The notes: generated by a model from the letters alone, not told the origin. Numbered from the stretch's first letter, positions 45,128 through 56,535 are shown. The stretch is DNA of 64,000 bases from Oehlia diaphana (GCA_003833135.1 QZLH01000336.1:41183-105182), one strand, 5' to 3'. Numbers and translations are program-made.

Positions 45128-47980
45128 ATGTCAATTAGATCAAATGAAGTTGTTAGTCGATATTATAGTGCTAGTGAATTAAATAATGTAGCTGATAATG
45201 ATATCTCTACAACACCAACTTCTACAAATACTAATTCATTAGTAAGATATGTTACATGTGAATCAGATAATGAAGAAAATTTAAATTCATTAAATCAAGA
45301 AATTCAAAATAATTCAAATATTAATTCATTAAATAATATAAATAATATTAATAATAATATTAATGATACAAGATGGTCGGATACGGATTCTTCTTTACAA
45401 GAAAGGCCTTCTCACGTTATAGAGAATAGAAGAGAAGGTGGAATTTTTGTTACTACTGTAGTTGAAGTTAGTAATTCTGTTGAAGATAGTCAAATTGATG
45501 ATAATTTTTTTCATCCAAATAACCAGCAATCGAATGATCAAATAACTCAAACTTTGGAAATTAAACATAATAATCCTCGTTCAACTCATGATATGAATAA
45601 TTCTCGATCGGATAAACGTCGTGTTGTTTTATTAAGTAATAATAATAGTAATAATATTCAAAGAATGAATTCACAACAAAGAAAGAATTCTCAAAAAGTT
45701 AAAAAACAAAATTCTATTAAAAAAGATAAGAGAAGAAGTCAAAATTCTATCATACAAAATGATAAATTTTCTTCTTCAAGATTACAAAAATCTCCTTCTG
45801 TAAAACGTATTATTCAATTAAGACGTTCAACTCAAGTAACAAAAAGAGGTCGTCGTCAATTGGAATATGCTCATACTTCAAATCCAATATCAAATAATGA
45901 TCCAACTGATATGGAAGCGGATTTACCTCCATTAAAAGATCAAGGATTTCCATGGTTGCCTGGTTCAATTGGTCCTCCAAGATTAATTCATGCTCCTCTT
46001 ATACCTTTACCTCGAAAAAATATTCCTTCTTCTAATATAAGACATACAAGGAATTCATCCATACAAATTGAGAAAACTTCAAAATTATTTTTTAATACTA
46101 GAAATCCTTTCTCTGGCTTAATGTCATCTAATCCCGCAAAGAATTCACAAGTTAATGAAGAACAAGAATTACCAACACAAGAAGTTAAGCAAGAAAATCG
46201 TGCCTCTCAGATATTTAGAAAAAGATTATTGGAACAAAGTTTAGCTATGTCATTTGGTGAATTAATATCGACTAATAATTCTTTACAAAATCAACAAAGA
46301 CCTCTAATACGCAAAAAAACGAGAAAAGGTAGTAATGCAAGACTTGAAGATAGGGAAGCAAGAAGAGAGAGACGAAGAAAAGAAAGGGAAGAAAAAAAGG
46401 TGGAAACTGAAAGTTCAAATAAGGATGGTAAAAAATTAAATGATAATGATGATAAAATGAAAGGTAAAGAAGAAAATACAAGATCAAACAAATCTGTTAT
46501 AATGTCAAAAATAATTGATTCTGATGAATTAGAAAAAATTGTGGGCGATGAAATTAAGAAAAGAGAAACATTAATTTATCCACAACCACCTTTAAGACGT
46601 AAAACAAATGAAGGTATCATACCTCCTGATTTGAACGATTTGAACACGACAAAAAAAACATCAGTCATGTCACAACCTCCATTATTAAGACGTAAAACAA
46701 ATGAAAATGTAATACCTCTTGATTCTTCAATTTCAACTGAACATCCACCTTTTCCTACTCATTTATCAGCACCTCGAAAGTCTTCATTATCGGGAGGAAA
46801 TAAATTACAAGTTGGATCACCATCTATTTATTCAGCGAATTCTACGATTACAACCCCAACTGAGGAATTGGAAAATATTTTAAAACCAATGATTGATAAT
46901 AATGAAGAGTTAAAAAATGATGATGATTATGAAATAGTTCCGGAAAGTCGTCCAACTTCTCCTACAATGTCAAGGTATAGAATTGGAATGGGTCTTTTTG
47001 GTTTATTCAACAGACGTGAATCAAATTCTTCATCAACTTCAAACTTTTCATTACCCCCAAAATCAACAAATTTATCAAAATCACCAAAATCTCCAAACTT
47101 TTCCTTATTACCTCGATCACCAAAATCACCAGTAAAGTCTACATCAAGTTTTTCTTCATTTTTACCACGATATTCACGACCATCATCACCAAATCCTTCT
47201 ACTTCTCCTCCATCATCATCTCGATCATCACAATTATTTAATCCAACTAATTTACAACCATCTCGAGTAACATCAACATCATCATCAAATACTAAAATAT
47301 CAACTTCTTCGGCACCAAATAATAATGTATTATCTCCAAATCCATCAAAGTCACGACCAGCACCATTGAGATCACGACCATTAACACCAAATTTACAATT
47401 TTCTCCACATTCACCTATATCACCAAAGACCTTTTCATTGCCGGCATCACCTATTTCTCCTAAAAGTTTTTCAAGACCATTAAGTCCATTAAAAAGTCCA
47501 ATAAATCCATCTAAATTGCTGCGTCCCGGTTATACGCGTCATCAAACAACACCAGTTGTAAATCCAGATAATGAAAAAATACGAAAAATGCAAAAACTTG
47601 AAGCAATTATAGCAGAAACGGAGGCAAATAATAAAAATACACCAAAGAATACACGTCCAAATAAAATACGTGCATTTAAGTCCGCAAAGAAAACGACAAC
47701 AATTGATGCGTCACCGCCATCAGCAATACCAATTCCGGCTACAATTAATTCTGTTAAAAGAAATATCACAACAGCTTCATCATCAGATACAACATTAACG
47801 AACATGATAGGTGGTAATGATGGAGATGAGAGAAAGATGAGCTCACAAAGTGAAATCATAATAAGAAATTCAGCCAATTCTGATACGATACATTTTAATC
47901 CTAAAGAAAATACTGGTCAAAGTTTAGTTGGCGGGGATGGTGTTATAAGAGTTACCTTAACTCCCGCCGTTTGCCGATGA
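45128..47980 (+). CDS. 950-residue Ser/Pro/Asn-rich basic protein, unknown function
   Basis: A single long open frame. The first ATG in frame is at 45128 (SIRSNEVVSRYYSASELN follows). Most of the protein is low complexity: Asn-rich near the start, a basic Arg/Lys/Glu helix-forming stretch in the middle (LEDREARRERRRKEREEKK), then many SPKSP and SPxSP motifs (SPKSPNFSLLPRSPKSPV) that would suit proline-directed kinases. A segment with PPLRRKTNE occurs twice about 30 residues apart, and the PPLRRK core looks like an SH3-binding site. No globular domain is evident. Such proteins in fungi are often cytoskeletal, polarity or signalling scaffolds, but that is only a guess. It probably ends at 47980, with a convergent gene following. 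Confidence 0.8.
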   Translation: MSIRSNEVVSRYYSASELNNVADNDISTTPTSTNTNSLVRYVTCESDNEENLNSLNQEIQNNSNINSLNNINNINNNINDTRWSDTDSSLQERPSHVIENRREGGIFVTTVVEVSNSVEDSQIDDNFFHPNNQQSNDQITQTLEIKHNNPRSTHDMNNSRSDKRRVVLLSNNNSNNIQRMNSQQRKNSQKVKKQNSIKKDKRRSQNSIIQNDKFSSSRLQKSPSVKRIIQLRRSTQVTKRGRRQLEYAHTSNPISNNDPTDMEADLPPLKDQGFPWLPGSIGPPRLIHAPLIPLPRKNIPSSNIRHTRNSSIQIEKTSKLFFNTRNPFSGLMSSNPAKNSQVNEEQELPTQEVKQENRASQIFRKRLLEQSLAMSFGELISTNNSLQNQQRPLIRKKTRKGSNARLEDREARRERRRKEREEKKVETESSNKDGKKLNDNDDKMKGKEENTRSNKSVIMSKIIDSDELEKIVGDEIKKRETLIYPQPPLRRKTNEGIIPPDLNDLNTTKKTSVMSQPPLLRRKTNENVIPLDSSISTEHPPFPTHLSAPRKSSLSGGNKLQVGSPSIYSANSTITTPTEELENILKPMIDNNEELKNDDDYEIVPESRPTSPTMSRYRIGMGLFGLFNRRESNSSSTSNFSLPPKSTNLSKSPKSPNFSLLPRSPKSPVKSTSSFSSFLPRYSRPSSPNPSTSPPSSSRSSQLFNPTNLQPSRVTSTSSSNTKISTSSAPNNNVLSPNPSKSRPAPLRSRPLTPNLQFSPHSPISPKTFSLPASPISPKSFSRPLSPLKSPINPSKLLRPGYTRHQTTPVVNPDNEKIRKMQKLEAIIAETEANNKNTPKNTRPNKIRAFKSAKKTTTIDASPPSAIPIPATINSVKRNITTASSSDTTLTNMIGGNDGDERKMSSQSEIIIRNSANSDTIHFNPKENTGQSLVGGDGVIRVTLTPAVCR

Positions 47981-48866
47981 TAAAACATTTTGTATAATAA
48001 TGATATATTTTTGTATTTAATTTTTTGGGTTGGGTTATACAATTTTTTTCTTTTTTATTTACATTCCTTTATACAGTATATATAAAAATTACAGAGGAAC
48101 GTATATATACATCCTCTATTTAACTCACTTTTACCAAAAATTGCGATTGTAAAAATTAGTTACATACGGTATATTAAACCTTTAATCATCAGACATTTTG
48201 CATTTTTGTATTAAGTGAGCTGGTATTGAAAAAAAAAAAAAAAATATATTTTATTAATTTAATATTTAATATAATAACTAATTGTTTTCCTTTTTTTTAA
48301 TTATTAAAAATAACTTAATGTTAATATTATAAATATATATATGTTGTGTGGTTGAATTCAAAGCACTATTTAATATAATCTAAATTTAAATAGGCCGAAA
48401 TTCTGTTAACACCTTCTTGATTATATATATATATATATATATATACTTACTTTGCACTCTTACTAAAAAGAAAAAAGAATGTTAAATAAACTAAAAAAAA
48501 CATTATAAATTAAATAATAAATATCTTTATTATACCTTGTTTTCGTGGTACACCGTAACGCATCTCGGATAATTTTCGCTCATTAATATGATTTAAAGTT
48601 CCTAGAAATCCCTTCTCCATTTTTATGAATATATCTCATCGTCTTTCGGTTCTATGGATGCGGGTTCTCGGTAAGTGCATTATTTTTATTTAATTTCTTT
48701 ATTCCGTCTTTTAAAACAGTTGCTAATTTCTGTATTTTTTACGGACACGTAAGATCTCGGTGAGAAATCGGCCTCGAGTTTTCTCATTTTTAGACAAGTT
48801 AAGACTTAGAACCATAAAATTTTCTTTCCGGATTTCATATCTCATCTATTCCCATCAAAGATTCAT
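47981..48866. other. 3' region between convergent genes
   Basis: Non-coding DNA with an AT microsatellite at about 48423-48445. The T-rich start just after 47990 may serve as 3' processing region. No gene seen. Confidence 0.5.
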
Positions 48867-49313
48867 TCATTTTATAGAACCAAATTCTTTAACCCTCTTC
48901 CAAACTTTAATTCTATCACACATTTCTTCTTCCATTTCAAATAGCAAATAAGGTTGAGCGGCCCATCTTTCACCAATTAATTTAACACCATTCATTCCAC
49001 CACTTAATCCGTTTTCTCCATCATTATCATCATCAAAATCATCATTATGATTAATATTAAAACATCCACCAAAGATCAAATTTTTTTTATAACATAATTC
49101 TTTCTCATACATTTCAACGATTCTAACAATATAAAGATTTGATGTGATAATTGGTATATCAGCTATATCTTCTGGATTTTCAAAATTATCAAATAAATCA
49201 ATCTGTTTTTTTTGAGGATTTAAAGTTGATTTATTTGATGATTTTTGTGATTTAGAATGTTGTTGATGTTGATGTTGTTTTGATTTCTTTTTTTTTGAAG
49301 ATTGTTTTTTTGT

Positions 49314-49345
<32 letters not shown>

Positions 49346-49820
49346 TAGTAGATATTGAAGTTGTGGTAGTAGAATTTAAAGGTGAGGATGAGGATGAAAT
49401 TGTTTGATTTGGATTAATTAATTTATTACTTTGATTTAATATATTATTCATTGAATTAATAATTTCTTCAAATTCTTGTAAAACCGAATGAATTTTTGTT
49501 AACATTTCTTCAATTTCACGAGATTGTTTATAAATTAATAAAGTTAAAGATTGTGATTGTAAAAAGAAAGGAAGATTTTTACCAATAGAAATTGAAGAAG
49601 AAGGCATTAAATTTGAATTATTATTATTAATATAAAATGAATCAAAATTTTTATTATTATTATTATTATTTGAACCAAGTAATAATTCAGTATCTTTTCT
49701 TTGTGTTAATATATTTATTAAAGAAGAAAAATATTTACAAGAATTAGAATGTATTGTAGACCAATCTTTACAAAGATTATCGAGACGTATTAAATGTGTA
49801 ATGTGATTTGGTGTCGACAT
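48867..49820 (-). CDS. possible AIRIM (C1orf109)-like protein
   Basis: A single open frame of 317 residues. Outside low-complexity tracts (poly-Asn near 50-75, poly-Ser/Thr near 145-170, a Lys/Gln/His-rich stretch near 175-200) there are three conserved-looking blocks: an N-terminal helix (LIRLDNLCKDWSTIHSNSCK), a central coiled segment (IEEMLTKIHSVLQEFEEIIN) and a C-terminal block (IVRIVEMYEKELCYKKNLIF, then GERWAAQPYLLFEMEEEMCD). Order and spacing recall human AIRIM/C1orf109, with its ERHYRKSYLKRK stretch and terminal helix; AIRIM works with SPATA5-type AAA ATPases in ribosome maturation. I am unsure of this link. The gene is divergent from the TFIIIA gene with only 269 bp between starts. 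Confidence 0.55.
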
Positions 49821-50021
49821 TTTATTATTAATTATTTTTTTTTTTTTAAAAAAAAAAAAATTGAAAAGTGTAAAAAGATTTTTTTTATATCAGAAAAAAA
49901 AAAAAAAATATTTTTTTGTTGTGTATGGGAATTTAAGGTTTCATTTATCGATAATTTGATCAGTCATATAAACAGATATGCATAAATTTGATTTACTAAA
50001 AAAAGAATAAATTAGATCTCG

Positions 50022-50054
<33 letters not shown>

Positions 50055-50089
50055 TCTCATATCATGGATTATTATTTAAAATTAATATA

Positions 50090-51662
50090 ATGAAGGGAAT
50101 AAATATAGAAAATTCTGAGAAAATTTTACCATCATTAGAGGATGATGAATTAAAAAATTCATCATCATTAATAAAAAGAAAAAAAAATAAAGATAATGAA
50201 GTTATTATCGTTGACAATAAAATGATGATTTTGAAAGGTAATCATCCTTGGAAATGTACTTTTGAAGGATGTGATAAAAAATTCAAATTTCGTTGTAGAC
50301 TTAAAAGACATGAGATAACACATTCTGAGGAGGTAATTTTACATTATTTTAAATCAGATAAATGAAATTAATAAATTTTTATTTTTAAAAAAAAAAATCT
50401 TTTAATTTTTTAGAGATTTTTTAAATGTCCTGAATTAGGATGTGGGAAATCATATAGACGTATAGATCATTTACGTATGCATTCTATAATACATAGCGAA
50501 GATACTAAACCTTTTAAATGTCCAATGGAAGGGTGTGAATCAAAATTTTCACATAAACATCATCTATCGAGACATAAAAAAGAACAACATGATATTGAAA
50601 AAAGTTTCAAGGTATCAAGAACTTGTCTTGATTTTCTTTTTTTTCTTTTTTTTTATTTCATTTAATGTTCTAATAAATTATATTATAGTGTAATATACAG
50701 GATTGTAATCAATCTTTTACGCAAGATTATTTGTTAAGAAATCATAAAACTATACATACAGGAGAAAAGTCTTACCCTTGTGAGCATCCAGGATGCACGA
50801 AAAGTTTTTCTTCTTCCGCAAAATTAAGAGATCATGGGCAGGTACATTCCGGTAATATTAATTATTAGATGTTCGAGATTGTCTTCTTGAAAATCAGATT
50901 TATAAAAAAAAAAAAAAAAATACTTTAGAACAAAAACGTTGGCGATGTGCATTTCAAGGATGTACACAAGATTTTCAAAAATATCATCAACTATGTAAAC
51001 ATTTACGCCAGGATCATAAACCTACGTGTGAAATGTGTAGTCAAAAAGTAAAAGATTTTAAACAATTAAGACTTCACATGAAAACCCATGATCCTAATCG
51101 TTTATTATTTCCTTGTAGTTGGGAAGGTTGTGATAAATATTATTCCAGCGTAAGTAAATAACATTTGAAGATTAAATCCTGATCAATCAATTGACTTAAT
51201 TTTATTTGGTTTATTTTTCAGATTAAATCACTTAATGTTCACACCAAAGCAACACATAAAAATATTCGTCCTTTCGTTTGTGTGATTCCCGGCTGTGAGA
51301 TGACTTTTGCCTATAAAAATGTTTTAACAAATCATATTAAAGTTATTCATGAGGTAATTTTAATATCGTATATTGTTTACATTCATTGATTTTTAATCTA
51401 AAGAAAGATTTTATTTAATTTTGGATGAAAATAGCAAACTTATCCTCGTAAAGTTCATAAACTGAATAACGAAATTAAATTAAACAAACAAATTACGGAT
51501 ATAGAACATCTTACAGGTTATGATTATGAGAGAGGTAGAAACATAAAATGTACAATTGAAGATTGTAAGTATTTATTTAAAAGGAATTATGATCTTGAAA
51601 GGCATTTGAAAAGTTTTCATAAAGATTTGTTTGAGAATCAAGAAACTGAAGAGACATTATGA
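50090..51662 (+). CDS. transcription factor IIIA, ten C2H2 zinc fingers
   Basis: Six-exon model: 50090-50332, 50414-50611, 50689-50851, 50929-51149, 51222-51353, 51435-51662, giving 394 residues, all phases agreeing. Ten C2H2 fingers follow a short Lys-rich N-terminus, from WKCTFEGCDKKFKFRCRLKR to IKCTIEDCKYLFKRNYDLER. The order is diagnostic: a short C-x2-C finger (CEMCSQKVKDFKQLRLHMKT) after finger six, then CSWEGCDKYYSSIKSLNVHT and FVCVIPGCEMTFAYKNVL, parallels fingers 7-9 of vertebrate TFIIIA. TFIIIA binds the internal control region of 5S rRNA genes, recruits TFIIIC for RNA polymerase III, and binds 5S RNA itself. The tenth finger after a spacer is seen also in fission yeast. Nuclear. 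The family call is very secure. Confidence 0.93.
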
Positions 51663-52618
51663 CATAATAAACATTACAATGTATGACATAATAAGACATA
51701 ATACAGTAATAAATAGAGTTATAAGTTAATTCGCTTAAATGATAAAAATCAATTCTTTATTATATCGGACGATATGTCTGATATGATTCCATGATCGTCG
51801 TCTCCTTAAATTTTGAGATATAGTTTGAGATTTTTTTATTTATTTTTTTATGAGTAAATGTTTAAAGGCAATGCATATATATTTGTATCATTTGCATTAG
51901 AAGTAAAATAATAAATTTTCTATATTGAAAAAAAATCTTGTGAACTCATTTGTTATACTGATTGAACGCTTGAAGATCATTGAAGATTTTAATTAAATTA
52001 CTTATCAATTGAGGTGTTTGAGAACGCCCTTTATGAGTAGTTATTGAATAAATTTCGGTTAATTAAATAATTAACTCCGACATTTATACATTTTATTTTT
52101 GCCTTATGTTGTTAAATCTAATATCTTTTTTTTCATTTCTTGGCGATTTACTAACATAGAATGAAAACACGGTTCGGCAATTTTTTTCCCGTTCCTCTTG
52201 ATTTTTTAACGCAAATGGAACGACAAAGAAAATTCACCCGATTGTATGTAAAACAAACAATATTTTCGTTGAGATTAATTTATTATAATTTAATGCAATG
52301 TCGTGATAAATATATCATTAAACTTTAAATGATGATATGATGATAATAATATTTCATTCTGTAAATAAAATTCTAGCAAAAAATCTATTACAGAAAAGTT
52401 TAGAATTTCAGTTAAATTTTTTCCAATACGTTTCGAACTTACTTCAAAAAGTAATTCGTGATTGCCGTGTCATGTGTTAAAGTATTTTCTAGAAGCCAAG
52501 ACTTCTTTGTCTAACCTCGTGCATAGCATTACATTTATGATCTAAAAAAGTCCATCACTTTCTTATAGTCATAATGAAATTACGATCTAAAATTTTTGAT
52601 TTTATTATTACCTAATTT
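51663..52618. other. intergenic, no gene seen
   Basis: 3' flank of the TFIIIA gene and AT-rich DNA. No gene or clear repeat seen. Confidence 0.5.
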
Positions 52619-52970
52619 GGGGGACGTCTAAAGCCGTGTTAGATCACGTGACTTTCAAAAAATCAAATAAAAGTTTTTCAAACTAATTATAGTGGATGTA
52701 TTTTAGCCTGCTCTGTAGATCATCAAATGAGGTTTTGAATATCCGTTTTAATTTAAAATTATTGTTTATTATAAAAATTCATTTTGTCCAGCCATTTTTG
52801 GATATGATCGTTCATTCTACACTATTCAAAATACACTTTTTATTCCTTAGTAAACTTGAGAAGGCAGGCTAAAATATGACTTTCAAGTTTATTATAAATC
52901 TTAGTTCAAAAATAATTTATCAATTTATATTATGTTAAATCACATGATCGAACACGGCTTTAGAACATCC
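52619..52970. mobile_element. foldback / MITE-like element with long inverted ends
   Basis: The left end (from about 52623) reads GACGTCTAAAGCCGTGTTAG then ATCACGTGAC. The right end, reverse complemented from 52970, reads GGATGTTCTAAAGCCGTGTT then CGATCATGTGAT, so about 27 of 31 positions agree. Further in, TTTTAGCCTGCTCTG near 52702-52716 pairs with TTTTAGCCTGCCTTC (reverse complement of about 52859-52873). The element is thus an imperfect palindrome of about 350 bp with no coding capacity, as in foldback or miniature inverted-repeat elements. Target-site duplications are not obvious. Confidence 0.65.
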
Positions 52971-53369
52971 TTGCACACCTATTGGTGTCTACCTTGAATA
53001 TTGGTTACAGCCCTGTAGATCTACAATGCTTAGTGTTACGATCCGTCGGATAATCCGCGTTACCTGTTTTTCTAATTTTAGAATGTTAATCAAATATAGT
53101 ATTCATTTATTCATTTGCATATTATGATGCCTTTATATAGTAACTTAACGATGAAATAATCACAAAGAAGTAACTATTACAATTAAATCATTCTGAAATA
53201 TTTTAATATATTTAATAAAATTAAATTTAATTTAAATCCTTTATTAATATTCTAAATACAGTAAAAATAAGAGTTCAATTCCTAAACTTAATATACTACA
53301 TCATTTTAAAACTTGTATGAAGTTATAAAAAAAAAAAAAAAATGTTTTATATACATTATTCTATGTTTA
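52971..53369. other. 3' flank of the membrane protein gene
   Basis: Non-coding. The part from about 53220 to 53369 resembles 58200-58406, the 3' flank of the paralogue (shared words AAATCCTTTATT, GAGTTCAATT/GAATTCAATT, AAACTTGTATGAA). An A run lies at 53327-53341. Confidence 0.5.
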
Positions 53370-54194
53370 TTATACTGAAGCTTGATTAGCAGCAGTTCGT
53401 CGTTCTTCTTCACCAATTATTTTTATACATCGTTTTCTAAACCATTTAGTGTAAAGGATGTTAACTAGGATCAATACACCTAACCAAGAGTAAATTAGTA
53501 TGTTTGTCCAAAAAACGGCACGTTCAATTGTTGGAGTGTTGAGAACAATTAAAACACGGGCGGGAACTTCAACAATTAAACCAATTCCCCAAAAAATCGT
53601 CAAAAAGATAAATCCGTGTCGAAATATGGCATATTTTTTCCAATATATTTCCCAACGTTCTGAAATTTCCTCTGCTAAACCTGAATTATTTCTTTTTGAT
53701 GATGAATAGCCAAAGGATCCTCCAGTTTGCATATCTTTAGCAAAATAAAATATAATTGGTCGCAATTGGAAAGAACCATACTTAATTGGAATCAAAGTAA
53801 TGAGGAATGTTAAACCAACAGTACCCGTAATTGCAGATTCTCGTAATAAATAAGCTCGAGCATCGCCTTTTAATGATGCAACGATAGCACTGACAATAAA
53901 ACTTATTATTATTAGAGCTCCCAAACTATCAACACGTCTTTTAATTATAATTCCATAAATAACAACAAGAAACGGTGGAACACCTGATATCAGAAGTGCC
54001 CAGATTTCTTTCATATAATTTTTAAGAACATAATAGAGGATAAGTGGTAAAGCGATTTCAGAGAATAACATTAATCCAATTCCTAGATAAATCATTAATT
54101 TTTCTTTTCTAGTCAGTTTTACTTCATATGGATATTGATTTGGTGCTGTAGTTGTCGAAGGAGATTGTCCACTTTCATCTCTCATACTTGACAT
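53370..54194 (-). CDS. six-helix membrane protein, paralogue 1
   Basis: A single open frame of 274 residues. A short Ser/Thr/Gln-rich cytosolic N-terminus (SSMRDESGQSPSTTTA) is followed by about six hydrophobic helices: near residues 33-56, 64-85, 92-108, 120-138, 192-216 and 228-246. Conserved-looking words are LISGVPPFLVVIYG, DSLGALIIISF, LLRESAITGTVGLTFL and AKDMQTGGSFGY. The layout is like the VC0807/DUF3159-type integral membrane proteins found in bacteria and fungi, whose function is unknown; this link is tentative. It is about 70 percent identical by eye to the gene at 58407-59201 and in the same orientation. A TATAAATA box sits about 135 bp upstream of the ATG. Confidence 0.8.
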   Translation of the reverse strand: MSSMRDESGQSPSTTTAPNQYPYEVKLTRKEKLMIYLGIGLMLFSEIALPLILYYVLKNYMKEIWALLISGVPPFLVVIYGIIIKRRVDSLGALIIISFIVSAIVASLKGDARAYLLRESAITGTVGLTFLITLIPIKYGSFQLRPIIFYFAKDMQTGGSFGYSSSKRNNSGLAEEISERWEIYWKKYAIFRHGFIFLTIFWGIGLIVEVPARVLIVLNTPTIERAVFWTNILIYSWLGVLILVNILYTKWFRKRCIKIIGEEERRTAANQASV

Positions 54195-54327
54195 TTTTGC
54201 TTTCTTTTAAAAGTTTGAAAATAAAAATTGTTTATTTTGTTTCTTCTTTTTTTTTTTTATTATAATGGCTTAAAAATTTTCAATTTTTCTTTATTTTTTT
54301 TTTTTTTTCAAAAAACTCTGTCCCACT

Positions 54328-54335
54328 TATTTATA
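54328..54335 (-). promoter_or_regulatory. TATA box of paralogue 1
   Basis: On the minus strand ATCTATAAATA lies about 135 bp upstream of the ATG at 54194. The same 11 bases lie at the same distance upstream of paralogue 2. Confidence 0.55.
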
Positions 54336-56019
54336 GATTTTAGAATTTAGCGAATTTGGAAAAATAAGGTTAATTTATCAATTCCAATTTCATTGATAAA
54401 TAGTTGTATTACATAAAATGTACGTGGAATCTAAACCGATAAAAATCTTGGCAATAACAATGTTTCAATTAATTAATTTGTGCTCCCTATGTCGGAATTC
54501 TGGGAGGAATGAAACTAAAGAATTATTATGTAAAGTTTGCGACAATAAGATTGGATGCATTTAGCCACACTTTATGAAAAAAGGAAAAGATCGAGATCTG
54601 TTATCGTTTCATTTTTTTCTAGTGCGTGAAAGAATACTAATTTGTATTACTCATTGTCTATCACATGTGTGGCTAGAAGTTTGACTAGATTTCCAAAATG
54701 ATATCACTTTATAAATAGATCCTCCATAATTTCCAAAAAATATTGTTAAAAAAAAAGTATGATTATCAAACGTTTACTAGCCATGTAAGGGTAAACCATG
54801 AAAGGAATATAAAAACCAATTTTCGCATCCTAAATAATAGAGAACCTATTTATAATTGTTTAAATTAACATTCCTGCAACTGAAATATCAACTCTAAACG
54901 AGGAGTTTGAAAACTCACATTTTCACCATTCCTTTAAGAGAAAATAAAAAAAAAAAATTAATCGCGGATTTAAACTCATTATAATAACATATCCATTATA
55001 GAATGATAATTGATATAAAATATCGGTCATACTGATTGACCGATAATACAAATATTAAGGATTTTAAGTGTAAACGGCAACCGACATTCGCATCACATAA
55101 AGTATACGTCATTTTTATACGCGCAAAATGTAAAAGTCTTCTTCTGCGTACTATGCGTACTACATATTAATGTACACACTGTACATATTGCATTCTTATA
55201 TTTCATAAATCATATTTCACCCTTAAAAATCGAATTTGGTTCAATTATTAAAATTATATCTTAAAAAACTACTAGCGCGTTCAATGGAAACTATATGGTA
55301 AAATTCATTTTAGCCCTCCCATAAAATACTAGTCGTATAAATAATATTCATTTTAATAAATCTTTATCTTCCGGCCGGTGTCAATTTAACAAATTATCCA
55401 TTCGTTTACAACAACATTTGTGACTTCTTTATTACCGTCTAGAGCACCCGGTCTTATAATATAGGTACGCTCAAAAGAGGGATACTTTAAGTAGCATGTT
55501 TGGAGGATTGTTTTGTAATGCAATTATTTGCCTTGTAAATTAAAAATATTCTGGTTGCGCACCTGCACCCGGTTTTGTGTATTTCTATATTGTGCCTTCC
55601 AGTTCTGAGCCTGCAGAACACAACCAGCGTGACTCCTCCTATTGTGTAGAGTCGTTGATAAAGTTGAACGAGAAAATTGCTTTATCACAGCAAGTAAAAT
55701 TCTATTAATATTCGACTAATCAAATTTGTTGTCGTTTTCTTTAATGCTGGTGTTGAGTAAGTAATAATTATTAAGTCTTCATCATTTTCGTGTTTTACGG
55801 CTTACCCATTTTCTTTTAAATACGTGTATTTAATGATAATGCCTACCGTTTTGAAGTACCAAAAATTACTAATGACTCATTGGACAGGCTTAATTCTAGA
55901 ATGCAACGGTGCAAAACTTGATGAGACCGTTAATTACACGACGTATATACTGTATCTGATACTGTATCTGATGGTTACAGTACGATTTTTTGGATGCTAT
56001 TTTCCCAAACATATCTCTT

Positions 56020-56535
56020 CCAGAAGTCAATTACCTAAATTTCAATCTGAAACATACAATTTCCTGAATCTCAATATCGGACATATTTGATACAGAACCA
56101 GTCAGAATTTTAATTTTTAAATTTTTTTATTCTTATCAAGGGAAAAAAGATCAAAATTTTTGGTAAATTATTTTTCGACATTAATTTCTCGGTTGCGGTA
56201 TACTGGGGTGTTTTTTTAAAAAAAAAGTGTTAACTTTGAACGATAAATTAGTTCATTTCGCGTTTCTTTCGTAAATAATTTTTGTATTTCTAATAAAGTT
56301 ATTATTATTACAATATTATTATATAAGTACTATTCAAAAACAAATTATATCAATGTTTATTATGGCACAAAATTTCTCCTACAAAATTATTTAAAAAGTT
56401 TGAAAACAACAATTTACGATATTGGAATTCAGAATATTTAGGGTTCAGGATACTGGGATTCGGGATTCGGGAAATTATATGTTTCAGGAAAGGATCCAGT
56501 TTGAGAAATTGACATTCAGGTAATTGACTTGTAAA
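56020..56535. repeat. inverted copies of a short dispersed repeat
   Basis: The plus-strand stretch about 56020-56085 (AGAAGTCAATTACCTAAATT, GAAACATACAATTTCCTGAA) matches the reverse complement of about 56535-56440 (ACAAGTCAATTACCTGAATG, GAAACATATAATTTCCCGAA). The second copy also has CTCAAACTGGATCCTTTCC, similar to a stretch near 14040-14060. A non-autonomous repeat is likely; limits are approximate. Confidence 0.5.

Noticed and set aside
47542..47877. 111-codon minus-strand frame
   Set aside because: Antisense shadow of the 950-residue protein gene.
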